DNA from: Cliona cf. orientalis
Lineage: Eukaryota; Porifera; Demospongiae; Clionaida; Clionaidae
Assembly: GCA_963930775.1 (NCBI GenBank)
Contig: OZ005689.1
Location: 35,914,694-35,978,693, forward strand
Direction: 5' to 3'
DNA length: 64,000 nt
The notes below the pieces were generated by a model. The model was not told the DNA's origin. It worked only from the letters and a program-made list of their open reading frames with translations, and did no database searches. Positions within the stretch are counted from its first letter, which is position 1. Every line of letters starts with the position of its first letter. Shown here piece by piece: positions 22,846 to 32,760 of this stretch. The translations under genes and the position numbers were made by a program.

Positions 22846-23478
22846 GTGACCGGATTTGGGAAAATCCTCCGTATATGGGATTTTTTCAGAAAATTGAGTT
22901 TGATGCATGGTTGATAAGGTCTACCATAGAGCTAAACTGCGTTCAAGCCTTAGGCCGATCGTGTGCTTGGTTGTGGATATACAGCGCTTTGTTTGCGATT
23001 GCGCCACACCCCCAATAATCGAGAAATTACGGTCTAAAGGAGTTGCTATGCACACGTATGGCGTTTCCGCGTACTACGCGTGACCCAGAAATCAGTGCCA
23101 TTCGAAATGAACATAAAGATCGAGCAAGAGTTGAATTTCGTTGTTGACAGCCGATTGTTCTTAGATGCCCAAGAAGCTAAAAAGGTGAGCAAACGTACAG
23201 TAGATCGATGAATCTAGCTGTATCTAGGTAGAGAATTCTAAGCAACGGGCTCCGTGTACGGCGGCTGTGCCGACTAGGTGGGTCAAAATGAAGGCTTATT
23301 TCGCCTTCGTATAGCATGACTAGCCTCCGTAGAAGACGGCAACAGTTAGAAGGGTTGTTCTACAATGTCATGTATGACAAAATCTGGAATTTGACAAATT
23401 TCGACCTGGGCTACTAAAAACGCGCATTGCACGAATCGCGCGCAGATCCCATACGGAGGGTTTTCCCAAATCCGGTCA
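22846..23478 (-). mobile_element. GTGACCG-family small element, copy B
   Basis: Same family as copy A but in the opposite orientation. ATAT precedes it at 22842-22845. Its right tip has lost one base. Confidence 0.8.
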
Positions 23479-23485
23479 TATATAT

Positions 23486-24137
23486 GTGACCGGATTTGGT
23501 AAAACCCTCCGTAAGGGATCCGCGCCCGATTCGCGTAATGCGCATTTTTAGTAGCTGAGGTCGAAATTTGTCAAAGTCCAGATTTTGTCATACACATGTC
23601 CAACAACCCTTCTTCTAACTGTTGCCGTCTTCTACGGAGGCTAGTCATGCTATACGAAGGCGAAATAAGCCTTCATTTTGACCCACCTAGCAGCCGCCGT
23701 ACACGGAGCCCGTTGCTATGGGCGGTAATTAGAATTCTCTACCTAGATACAGCTAGATTCATCGATCTACTGTACGTTCACTCACCTTTTTAGCTTCTTG
23801 GGCATCTAAGAACAATCGGCTGTCGTTGCCAACAACGAATTGCTCGATCTTTACGTTCATTTCGAATGGCTCCGCCCAGGTCCATTTAATTGATTTCCGG
23901 GTCATGCGTAGTATGCGGAAACGCCATACGCGTGCATAGCAACGCCTTTAGCCCGTAATTTCTCGATTATTGGGGGTGTGGCGCGATCGCAAACAAAGCG
24001 CTGTATCTCCATAACCAAGCACACGATCGGCCTAAGACTTGAACGCGGGTTAGCTCTATGGTAGAGCTTATCAACCATGCATCAAACTCAATTTTCTGAA
24101 AAAATCCCATACGGAGGGTTTTCCCAAATCCGGTCAC
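23486..24137 (+). mobile_element. GTGACCG-family small element, copy C
   Basis: Follows copy B with only ATAT-type bases between them and lies in the opposite orientation, so B and C form a palindrome of about 1.3 kb. The right flank is ACAT against ATAT on the left. Confidence 0.85.
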
Positions 24138-24785
24138 ACATATGAACCCATTCAAGTCGGTATCTCAACTCAGATAGTCAGGGTTGCTCCTCAATGTTAG
24201 TAAGCTTGAAACTCCCACATTGCCACTAAAATGTATGCGCATGCGCAGACAAACGGATCTGTAGGCCACACCCCTTACTGCAGGTGGAATTCAATGAGCC
24301 AAGAGACTTAGCTCCACTCAAGCATGGATACTATAGTGCCAATATGACAGCGAACAGTTAACTCGCCTCTTCAGTCTTGCTTTGCAAGAAGCATAGATAT
24401 GCGAGAAGTCGGAGACTTTGGTGGGCCCAGCTTGTGAGCACAACAATGACGTTCTCACTCCGCTCAAACCGGCGTCGATGCTGGCGCCGGCACAAGATCG
24501 AGAGATTAGGGCTAGGCTAGCTAGGCTATAGCTAGCTAGCTAGCTGTACTGCAGCCTAGGCCGAGGGCCGGCAGGCCCCAAGGGTGTACTCGTTCGTACT
24601 CGAGTACCTCTGCTTGAGTACTCGAACTCGCAATCGATGGGCGGCCAGCCGCGCCGAGCGCGCGGCGCTTTGCGCCTCATGCATCTCCATGGTTACCATG
24701 TTTTTTGCATACGGCCCTACCGTTCTGACCAATTGGGTGCGCTATGACACTTTCTGTAAATATTTTTCATTGTATATAGTATAAC
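24138..24785. other. No gene seen; TAGC-rich patch
   Basis: 24510-24545 is a run of GCTA repeats. 24640-24670 is GC-rich (GCCGAGCGCGCGGCGC). No coding sequence is supported. Confidence 0.4.
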
Positions 24786-24789
24786 AACT

Positions 24790-25500
24790 CTCTGAGCGAG
24801 CACAAGTCCGACTACCTTATTGCCTGAAACACGGCAAAGAAAAGTTGGCATGTACATGGAACCATCTCACCTTTTTGATCAAGTGCCGAAACAACCATCT
24901 GATTCCAAATAGGCTTCGAGTGACTCTCCTGACTAAGCTATCCAACCAGAAGAAGGCAAACGAGATCGTGAGAAGAGCGAGTGAAGCCTTGCTGCACATG
25001 TGATTGCAGATATCCGAAGAAAGGTGTGACTCGAATTAGAAATCACACCTTATCGGCGAAACTACGTGAGTGGGCGAACAAAAAGCAATGGTCAAAGATT
25101 GACAAAATTGAAATGGGGGGAAGAGGCGGCGGCGACTGAGGCGTCGAGCAAAGCTAAAGCCAGGCAAAGGAAGAAGTTTGCACGATTTAACATACAACAC
25201 CAGAGCAGAACCCTGGATCCAAAATAGGGTTGTGAAGAACATCAGCAGCAAAACTCTCAGGTGAATTAGGGCAAGATTGGGAATATGGTCAGATTTGGCC
25301 AAATTTGACCGTTTGGAGTTCCATAGAGGATGCTAGCGCTCGGCCTGAACTTTGCGGTAGCCCCCAAGTGAGTGCCCTACTGAGAGATCATAGCTTCAAC
25401 CGAAGCAACAGCCACACAACTAGACCAGGACAGAGCAAAACAGCTCAGGATCTGCGTAAGTGGAGCTCCTCACGACGGTGCAGCTATGGCCCCCCCCCCC
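24790..25500 (+). mobile_element. Penelope-like retroelement fragment (fossil)
   Basis: The plus strand shows pieces typical of the N-terminal part of Penelope-like reverse transcriptases: HLTFLIKCRNNHLIPNRLRV near 24855-24915, and further on LALGLNFAVAPK followed by EIIASTEATATQLDQDRA. The catalytic reverse transcriptase part is not present in the window. The element is clearly broken, with several interruptions, and truncated at its 3' side. It looks moderately old. Confidence 0.55.
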
Positions 25501-25840
25501 TTTCACCCTTCAGCAAGGTAGGCTACTTAGATTAGCAACTTTTGGCACTGGTCCGAAGTCGTAACTGTAATGCATAGTGATATTACAGGCCAATAAGTGG
25601 ATTTTTATTACCAAAAGAAGTGTTAGGCACATTTTCAACGAAAAATATTAGTTAAGAACATGTACTTTGCCAGCTACTCCTAAATATGTGTTTTACTTTC
25701 GCCTACCTTTCGTGGCTTAAAAACTTGGTATTTCAGAGATACTCGAATTTTTTTCTCGAACCGTGACCTTCAGGCGCTCTATCACATTTTTGCTGACGTT
25801 GCATACACGTGATAGATCTTTTAGTTCTGTATTGTGCAGC
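25501..25840. other. No gene seen
   Basis: AT-rich DNA between the Penelope-like fragment and the HIRAN gene. It may hold the upstream exon or promoter of the latter. Confidence 0.35.
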
Positions 25841-25858
25841 AAGATGGCTACAGTTTAG

Positions 25859-26572
25859 CGAGACTCAGAGCTGGCGTTCTTTGTATCGCAGTGCCGCGGA
25901 ATTAAGTTCTACGATCTGACGGGTGGTAGCGGAATGATGTTTGGAAGCAAGGTGCGTTTTGTGCAGAGGCCTTACCATCCCAAGGATCGTAACTGCGTTG
26001 AGGCACTAGTTGGGGGGAAGAAACTTGGGAATGTGGCGGCTGAAGCGGCGGAATGGCTCTCTCCATTGCTTCTTGGACTCGTCACCATCACAGGGTGAGT
26101 ACACTAATAAATTAGCAACTTCCATTTTCGCCCTTTTATTTCTGTTAACTCCTATAGGCATGTACTATCGCGTCCATACTCCAGAGCCCGTGATGGTGAC
26201 AGAAACTGGAAGTATCGGGTTGTGGACATCTCTGTCAACATCACTGGCTCAGCACACCTTCTAGAGGCTGTCCAAGAAGCACTGGAGGGAGCTGTGAGTT
26301 TTGTACAGAACTTGACTTTTGGACCGTACAAGTACACTGACATTGCACAATCGACCACTGACTCAACAGACGAACATGTGGACAGACTGATGACAGAAGT
26401 AGTTACATGTACATGTATTCCTACAAAGACACCTATGACAGATCTTCCATCCCTTCTTTCCACTTTTCTCTACCATCCCCAACTACCTCCATCACCCATT
26501 TACCTACCCATCCATCCATTTTTGTCTACCAACTGTGTCAGAGCTATAAATAAGTGTTTGTGTTTGTTCTGA
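25859..26572 (+). CDS. HIRAN-domain protein (two exons seen)
   Basis: The exon at 25859-26094 reads FFVSQCRGIKFYDLTG, then FVQRPYHPKDRNCVEALVGG and KLGNVAAEAAEWLSPLL. This is the HIRAN pattern: an opening strand, RP.HP.D.N...V in the middle, then LG.....A..L.PLL. HIRAN domains occur in DNA-repair helicases such as HLTF, where they bind DNA 3' ends, and as stand-alone proteins. A 63-nt intron (26095-26157, GTGAGT...TATAG) keeps the frame. The second exon reads VVDISVNITGSAHLLEAVQE and ends with a Pro-rich tail at 26572. A TAG at 25856 lies in frame upstream of GAG 25868, and an acceptor-like TTTAG ends there too, so a 5' exon probably exists. It may be a host gene. Confidence 0.65.
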
Positions 26573-26757
26573 CATAATGTCCTAGCAATAGGAAATTTGG
26601 TCGGACGTGTGTCAATAGTGGTCGGCCACATTTATTGTGATCACAAAGCATGCACACTTCACATAGTAAGGTCCATAAATTTTTTAATTCTATTCTGAAA
26701 CCGTATGTATGTACAGACAATAATATTATAATTCACACAAACTATACTGCATATAAC

Positions 26758-29075
26758 TTAATCACAAAAATCATCCATCCAGTGATCCCATTCACCTAAG
26801 ATATCACTGTCACTCGGACTATCACTTGAATCAGAGTCGATGCTGGTGCTACTTGTGCCTTGGACTTCTTTCCTTTTTTCATAAACCTTCCTTGCTGGTT
26901 GATTGGAGCGTCTCATCTTGGATTTCCACCATAAGTCTATACTGTGATCAGCCTTGAATTCCTCGATACTCACTTTGTCGACATTGATCACCAGCAAGTC
27001 ATCCAAGAGTTCATTGCTCATTGATGACCTTTTATCAACTTTGATATTCTTCATTGTTGAAAAAACTCATTCTGGTTTCCCATTAGATCAGGAAGCATAA
27101 ATAGTAGACGAGCGAGAATCAGTACGTTTGTCCAATCAGAAGCATTAGGTGAATGGTGAATGGAAGAGTTTCCACCAGACTACCTGGTAACTGGTACTAG
27201 AGAGAGAGATAAACTGAATTGCATACTGCAGTTGATCACAGAATTCATCACCAACATTAGCAACTACAGCACCTGCTGACTCAAGTGGAACCTTGAATTT
27301 TGAAGTAAGTCGAGCAAATTGCTTCGATATAACTAGGAGTAGACTCTGTGCCAGCCTCATTCTCTTCATCAGCCAGCTTCTGCCAGCCTTGGGTAGCAAG
27401 AAATAGAATCACATCCCGCACAAACTCTAGATCTGTCCATTCCAAACGAGATTTGAGATAGGTAGTAACTGAAGTGCAGTACTCGTCAAAATGGGCTTGA
27501 TAGTAACGCTCAGCTTCATGGAGGTTTCTCAGAATGTGTTGCTGGTGAAAGTTGCTGCCATCTTTTTGAGTGATGTTCTTCAGAGTGGCTGAATAATTTG
27601 GCCATTGCTGTAGGGACTTGGAACTAAGTTTGGCCAATTCTTGAACAGTGCGAAGAAGACTCGTAAATGCTCCCAGGATATCCAAACTGTCTTGCTGAAG
27701 AATTTTGCTAAATATAGCACATGGTGAGAGAAGATCACAAAAAAAAAGCACATCCTAGAATGTACTTTGCATTGCTCCACTTTAAACTATATCCACGAAG
27801 CTTTGTTCTATCAACAGACTTGACTGACGAGTCTTCAGGTAAGGCTATCAAATGATTCGAATATGCACCATATTTGGACAGAATGCGCTTCATAGCGGGT
27901 AGCTTGTGTGACACCCATCGGGACCCACTTGCTCTGACTGGCTTAGTTCCGGAATCCTCAAATTGAATAAATTGCTGGAGATCTTTGATGACTTCCTCCA
28001 ACTCCCTACATTTCTTTGGAGATTTCTCGTAGATGTAATAAAGGCGGAGGAGCATATCATCTATAAGGTCAAATGAAGTGCCTTTCAGGGCATCCTTCAC
28101 AGAGAGCTCTAAGCGATGGGCCAAACATCAACTCCAATAAAGCCACGGAACCTGCTTTTCCACCAACCCTTTCAGCCCACCTGCAGCAACATTGGCAGAC
28201 GCACCATCAGTCCCGATCCCAATTAACATGTTGCACTGCTCAGCATCAATAGCTTGAATTCCAAGTCTGCCCAGGCTACTTTCAAGGCAATCAAACAGAC
28301 CCTGTGCATCAACCTTCTTTGGACGATCAACCGCAAAGTAGCTCATATTGGTGTGGACCATTTCATCCTCGTGATCCACATCATACCATAACACGAGAAA
28401 CATTTCGTCATCAATATTTCCAGTGTCAGTCGAACCATCCATGAGAATTGAAAAAAATTGGGCTTTAGCCAGTTTCTCAACCAGCTGCTCTCTTTTTGAG
28501 TCAGCTATGAAATGACAGAACGTTTTGCCAGCATTTTGATTTCGGTAGGCTGTTCCCACGTCTACGCCATGCTTGGCTTCCAGCTGGCAAAGAGCAGGAT
28601 AATTGGGAAAGGGTAATCGTTGGGTAGCGACAAAATGAGCAATATCAAATTTTATTCTGAGTGTGTTCTTGTCACTCTCAGAGATTTGTTGTAAACCTTT
28701 CGCTACTGGGGCGTAAGTGCTGGCATCAAGGCCTTTAGACCTAGCCTGACTCTGTTTGAGTAACAACATTGCATGAGCATGCTGATCTGATTTTGAATGG
28801 TCCTTGATATTGCTGGTTCTAACAGATAATGCTCCTGATATCCACTTGTCACTATAGTTCCTTCTACCGGCAATTTTAGATTGGAACTGGGTGCATACCT
28901 TACACGTTAGCTTTTCAATGGTTTTCTTGCCAGCAGTGCCACTTGTCTCGCATTCCAGCCAAGAAAGTGTGTTACAATCTTTGTCCATTTCCGTCCTCCA
29001 CTTGTTGTAAGTAGACAAGCTAACCTTGCGCCGCTTGGCCTCAAAAGAGTCGCTGTCTGAGCTGAATCGCTTCAT
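26758..29075 (-). pseudogene. hAT-type, ZNF862/KIAA1586-like transposase-derived gene, damaged
   Basis: The start is ATG 29075 (MKRFSSDSDSFEAKRRKVSL), right after an acceptor TTTCCCAG. An N-terminal zinc finger follows (CKVCTQF ... KDHSKSDQHAHAM), then the catalytic blocks FSILMDGSTDTGNIDDEMFL and IGIGTDGASANVAAGGL, then CLAHRLELSVKDAL and SRWVSHKLPAMKRI. The C-terminus has SLDILGAFTSLLRTVQELAK, then KFKVPLESAGAVV, and an acidic end (SIDSDSSDSPSDSD). Breaks seen: a TGA at about 28125 between WLYWS and CLAHRL; a shift at a nine-A run near 27740; another shift near 27330; and a gap before 27054. Everything else is well kept, so it died recently or the homopolymer break is an assembly error. It could be a host gene derived from a transposon or a hAT element. 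Confidence 0.7.
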
Positions 29076-29086
29076 AGTCTGGGAAA

Positions 29087-29440
29087 AACAGTACAGTAAG
29101 TAACAAAAATATTTTGTAGCCAAGCGCGAGTTAAAGCTCACCAAAATATCTGTTCTCCTGTTTACGAAACAGCCAGCAAAATAGCACTCTCTGCATGCAC
29201 TGTGTACTGTCCACGTGGTAAATTGCTGAGTCATGCAACCCACGTAATTGAATTATCACATGGGTTGCACGTGCAAAATCACATGACAGTGCAATTTGCC
29301 AAGTTGACAGTATTAGTGCTATTGTTATTTTGCTGGCTGTTTTGTAAAACAAGAGAACAGAGATATTTTGGTGAGCTTTAACTCTCGCGCTAGGCTATAA
29401 AGATTTTTTTGTTGTTTACTGTACTGTTTTGCCCTAAAAT
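29087..29440. promoter_or_regulatory. Mirrored leader region between two divergent genes
   Basis: 29087-29192 and 29317-29440 are inverted copies of each other (about 85 percent by eye). Each arm contains GATATTTTG|GTGAGCTTTAACT, a splice donor, and ends in TACTGTACTGTTTT before an acceptor. Each arm therefore looks like a first exon plus start of intron 1, one for the minus-strand hAT-like gene and one for the plus-strand gene at 29488. The 125 bases between them would be the shared promoter. Confidence 0.55.
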
Positions 29441-29487
29441 GTGGCTTTTGCACCCCCAGTCAATCGCTAACAGAATCCTAGGCCATT

Positions 29488-29919
29488 ATGGCAGAACAAG
29501 TAGCATTATGGGCGGTCAAGCAAGGCCATTACTCGGAAAATGACCGAAGGCCGGCTGTTATTTACAGCTCTGCTGTGTGTGCACATACCACTAGCTCATC
29601 AGTTCTTGATGCACTGTGGGCTACCCCACCCCCCTCTCGTCCTGGATATGTGTCCAGTCCTGAGCTATTCCCATCTACCCTGTCTCCTGCAGTGTGTGTG
29701 TCCAGTCCTAAGCTGTTTTCAACTCCTTCCCCTTCTTGTCTCCCTCCTCCTACCTCATCTTCATCCTTCTTGGATGAATTATTCCGTACCTCTACCCCTC
29801 CTCGCTCACGTCTGTTCTCTGTTTCTGCTTCTGTATCTGTTCGTCCACCTACATCCCGACAACCCCCATCATTGTGTCTCTCTCCATCATCACCAGAGTT
29901 TATGGATCAACTCTTCTAA
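29488..29919 (+). CDS. Ser/Pro-rich protein with repeated LD-L(F/W) motifs
   Basis: ATG 29488 follows an acceptor (CACCCCCAG) and opens 143 codons to a stop. The protein starts MAEQVALWAVKQGHYSENDR. It then carries repeated short motifs in a Ser/Pro background: SSSVLDALWATPP, SSSFLDELFRTSTPP and SSPEFMDQLF, alternating with SSPELFPSTLSP and SSPKLFSTPSP. Such repeated acidic-hydrophobic motifs in disordered sequence suggest binding to a partner protein, but the function is unknown. Its leader mirrors that of the neighbouring hAT-like gene, which suggests joint control. The other frames here are Leu/His-rich shadows. Confidence 0.55.
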   Translation: MAEQVALWAVKQGHYSENDRRPAVIYSSAVCAHTTSSSVLDALWATPPPSRPGYVSSPELFPSTLSPAVCVSSPKLFSTPSPSCLPPPTSSSSFLDELFRTSTPPRSRLFSVSASVSVRPPTSRQPPSLCLSPSSPEFMDQLF

Positions 29920-30617
29920 TAACAATTTCCCCTGTATCGGTTTATTTCAAAACCATCATCACTACAAAAGATTCGCCTTTTTTTAAATAAAAATAAGACC
30001 ATACAAACAACATGACGGGCAAGGTGCATTCTAGTATACTGACGACATTACAAAAATTAATAATTATGTAATAATTGAAAACCTTAGATGTGATTTATAC
30101 AGTTTTCCCTACTATCAACATCCCTACATGTACATCCATCTCTATAAGCCTTCATATAGTCCCTACATGTAACAAAGAACTCGCTGATCAAGTCAGTGTG
30201 GCATGTGTCAAGGCTTTCGGGTACAAGTCCAACCTCGATTATCCAAACTCTCGATTATCCAAACTCGAGATGCAAAGAAAATTCGACAACCCCCATCATT
30301 GTGTCTCTCTCCATCATCACCAGAGTTTATGGATCAACTCTTCTCCTAATAACAATTTTCCCCTGTACCGGTTTATTTCAAAACCACCACCACTACAAAA
30401 GATTCGCCTTGTTTTAAGACCATACAAACATAATGACGGGCAAGGTGCATTCTAGTATACTGACGACATTACAAAAATTAATAGTAATTATTATGTAATA
30501 ATTGAAAACCTTCGATGTGATTTATAGTTTTTCCCTACTATCAACATCCCTACATGTACATCCATCTCTATAAGCCTTCATATAGTCCCTACATATAACA
30601 AAGAACTCGCTGATCAT
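29859..30617. repeat. Two direct copies of a 330-bp segment
   Basis: 29859-30190 recurs at 30285-30617 with few changes, separated by about 95 unrelated bases. The segment contains the last codons of the Ser/Pro-rich protein (QPPSLCLSPSSPEFMDQLF) and its 3' flank. The second copy ends exactly where the Gypsy fossil begins. Confidence 0.85.
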
Positions 30618-32760
30618 GTCACACCCGCTATCACTGCACACTCCTCCCCCCTTAAAATCTCGCTCGTGCTGTGCCCCAGCTCGGTGGCGAACATCAACTT
30701 GTAGGGCAGGAGGGTGAGTGCCCAACGAGCCAGTCTTGGATTTTGATTTTTCATCCGTTGCAGCCATGTTAGCGATTGATGGTCAGTCTCCACCACAAAT
30801 TGTTGTCCGTAAAGGTAGGGATAAAAGAACTGCAAGGCCCAAATGATGGCTAGACACTCTTTTTCCACCACTGGATAGTTCTCTCTTGGCTTTAGCTTGC
30901 GGCTTGCAAATGCCGCTGGGTGCTCCTTGTCATCAGCTCCCTTTTGAGTGAGGACCGCACCAATTCTAACATTGGAAGCATCAGTTTGTACCACAAAGGG
31001 TCTGCTAAAGTCCGGAACAATCAGCACTGGGGATTCACCAAGATTCTTCTTTAGGGTTTGAAAAGCCTGCTCACATTCCGGAGTCCATTCTACCTTCTCA
31101 CGCTTTCCTTTCTTCAGAAGGTTACTGAGGGTTGTCGAGATGGTAGCATACTGTGGCACAAATTTCCGATAGTAGCCAGTTAGACCCAGGAATGACTTCA
31201 CCTCAGTTTTGGTCTCTGAACGCTTATAGTGATGTACTGCTTCAAGCTTCCTAGGGTTAGGAAGGATAACCCCACCTCCTATCACATGACCCAGACATTC
31301 CACCTGTTGGCACTTGCTGAGTTTCAGGGATAAGTTGGCTGGACGCAACTATGTGAAGACCCACCGGAGATGCTCAAAATGTTCTTCCCAGGTCGAGCTG
31401 TACACAATAATATCATAGATGTATGCTCGAGTGAACTCCCGACAGTTGTAGAGGACTTCATTCATCATCCATTGGAAGGTAGCTGGAGAATTATGGAGCC
31501 CAAAAGGCATAACACAGAACTCGAAAAGTCCATATGGGGTGGTGAACGCAGTTTTCCCTTGCGACTGCTCCGACATGGGGATCTGCCAATAACCTCTTGC
31601 AAGGTCAAGGGTGGAGATGAATCGAGCAGGGCCTATGCTTTCCAACACTTCGTCAACCTGGGGCATAGGGTATGCGTCGAACTTTGATACTAGACTAGGT
31701 TAAGTTTCCTGTAGTCGACGCAGAAGCGGACATTTCATCCTTCTTTTCGACCAGCACTATAGGGGAGGCCCATGGGCTGCGAGATGGCTATACAATTCCT
31801 TGAGCGAGCATTTTATCAAGCTCTTTCTTGACCACCTCCTTCCGAGCTTCCGGTAGTCAATAGGCTTGCTACCGAACAGGACTAGAACCTTCAACATCTA
31901 TTTCATGCTCCTAGCTTCTCTCCAACTACCTCTACCTACATCAGGGAGCTCCTGTAAGACCTGCTGGAGCTCCTGCTGCTGTTCTGTTGTGAGGCTGTCA
32001 ATGTGGCTAGATGTTGATCATCTGCTGGAAGTAGGTACCTCTCAAGGTCTCCCTCCTCTCCTTCGCTCTCCTCCCCTCGAGGTGGTTCCTGTAGAATGAC
32101 TAACGAGATTGAATTAGGAGGGGTATACCATTATTTGAGGAGGTTAACATGGTATATTCTTTTATTTAGTCTTACGCCTCCCCGGTATCTCTACCTCATA
32201 GTCAACTGGAGAGACATGCTTCGTGAAACTATAGCGCCCCACCCACTCTAGCTATAGCGTACTGCACTTGGTGGGTGCCGGTGCCAGTACCAAAACCTTG
32301 TCTCCTACTTCCAGTGCTTGTGGTTTGGCCTGCTCGTTGTAGTACCTCTTTTGTTTCTTCTGAGCTTTGACCAAATTTTCTGGCTATACTGCTCATCTCT
32401 TGGAGGCGTTCTCTCATCTGCATGATATGGGCAGCAACAGACACGTTCTCCACCTCCTCTCCTGTGCAAACTTCTTTGAGGACATCCAGTGGTCCCCTAA
32501 CTCTGCGTCCATAGAGAAGCTCGAATGGGGCGAAACCGGTGGACTCCTGAGGAACCTCCTGATAAGCGAACAAGAGGTAGGGGAGAAGTTCATTCCAGTC
32601 CTTGTTTCTTGAGGTCAACTTCTTGAGCATAGCTTTCAGGGTGCCGTTGAACCTTTCAACTAGGCTATCCGTTTGTGGGTGGTAAGGAGTGGTTCTGATC
32701 TGTTTAATATGCAGCAGGCTGTAGATCTCCTGCAAAAGAGCAGACATAAAGTTCGTACCT
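30614..32760 (-). mobile_element. Ty3/Gypsy-class retrotransposon fossil with integrase before reverse transcriptase
   Basis: Minus strand, in 5' to 3' order: the integrase C-terminal part (HPQTDSLVERFNGTLK, 32747-32229), a linker, reverse transcriptase (FISTLDLARGYWQIPM, about 31740-31349) and RNase H (FVVQTDASNVRIGAVL, then VVETDHQSLTWLQRM, 31348-30614). No LTR lies between integrase and reverse transcriptase. This order is that of Gmr1-type Gypsy elements rather than the usual one. The element is truncated at both ends, lacks gag and recognisable LTRs, and has a few breaks. It is moderately old. Confidence 0.75.

Noticed and set aside
29540-29986. Leu/His-rich ORF overlapping the Ser/Pro-rich gene
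   Set aside because: It is the shifted frame of 29488-29919 and lacks the repeated motifs that mark the real frame.
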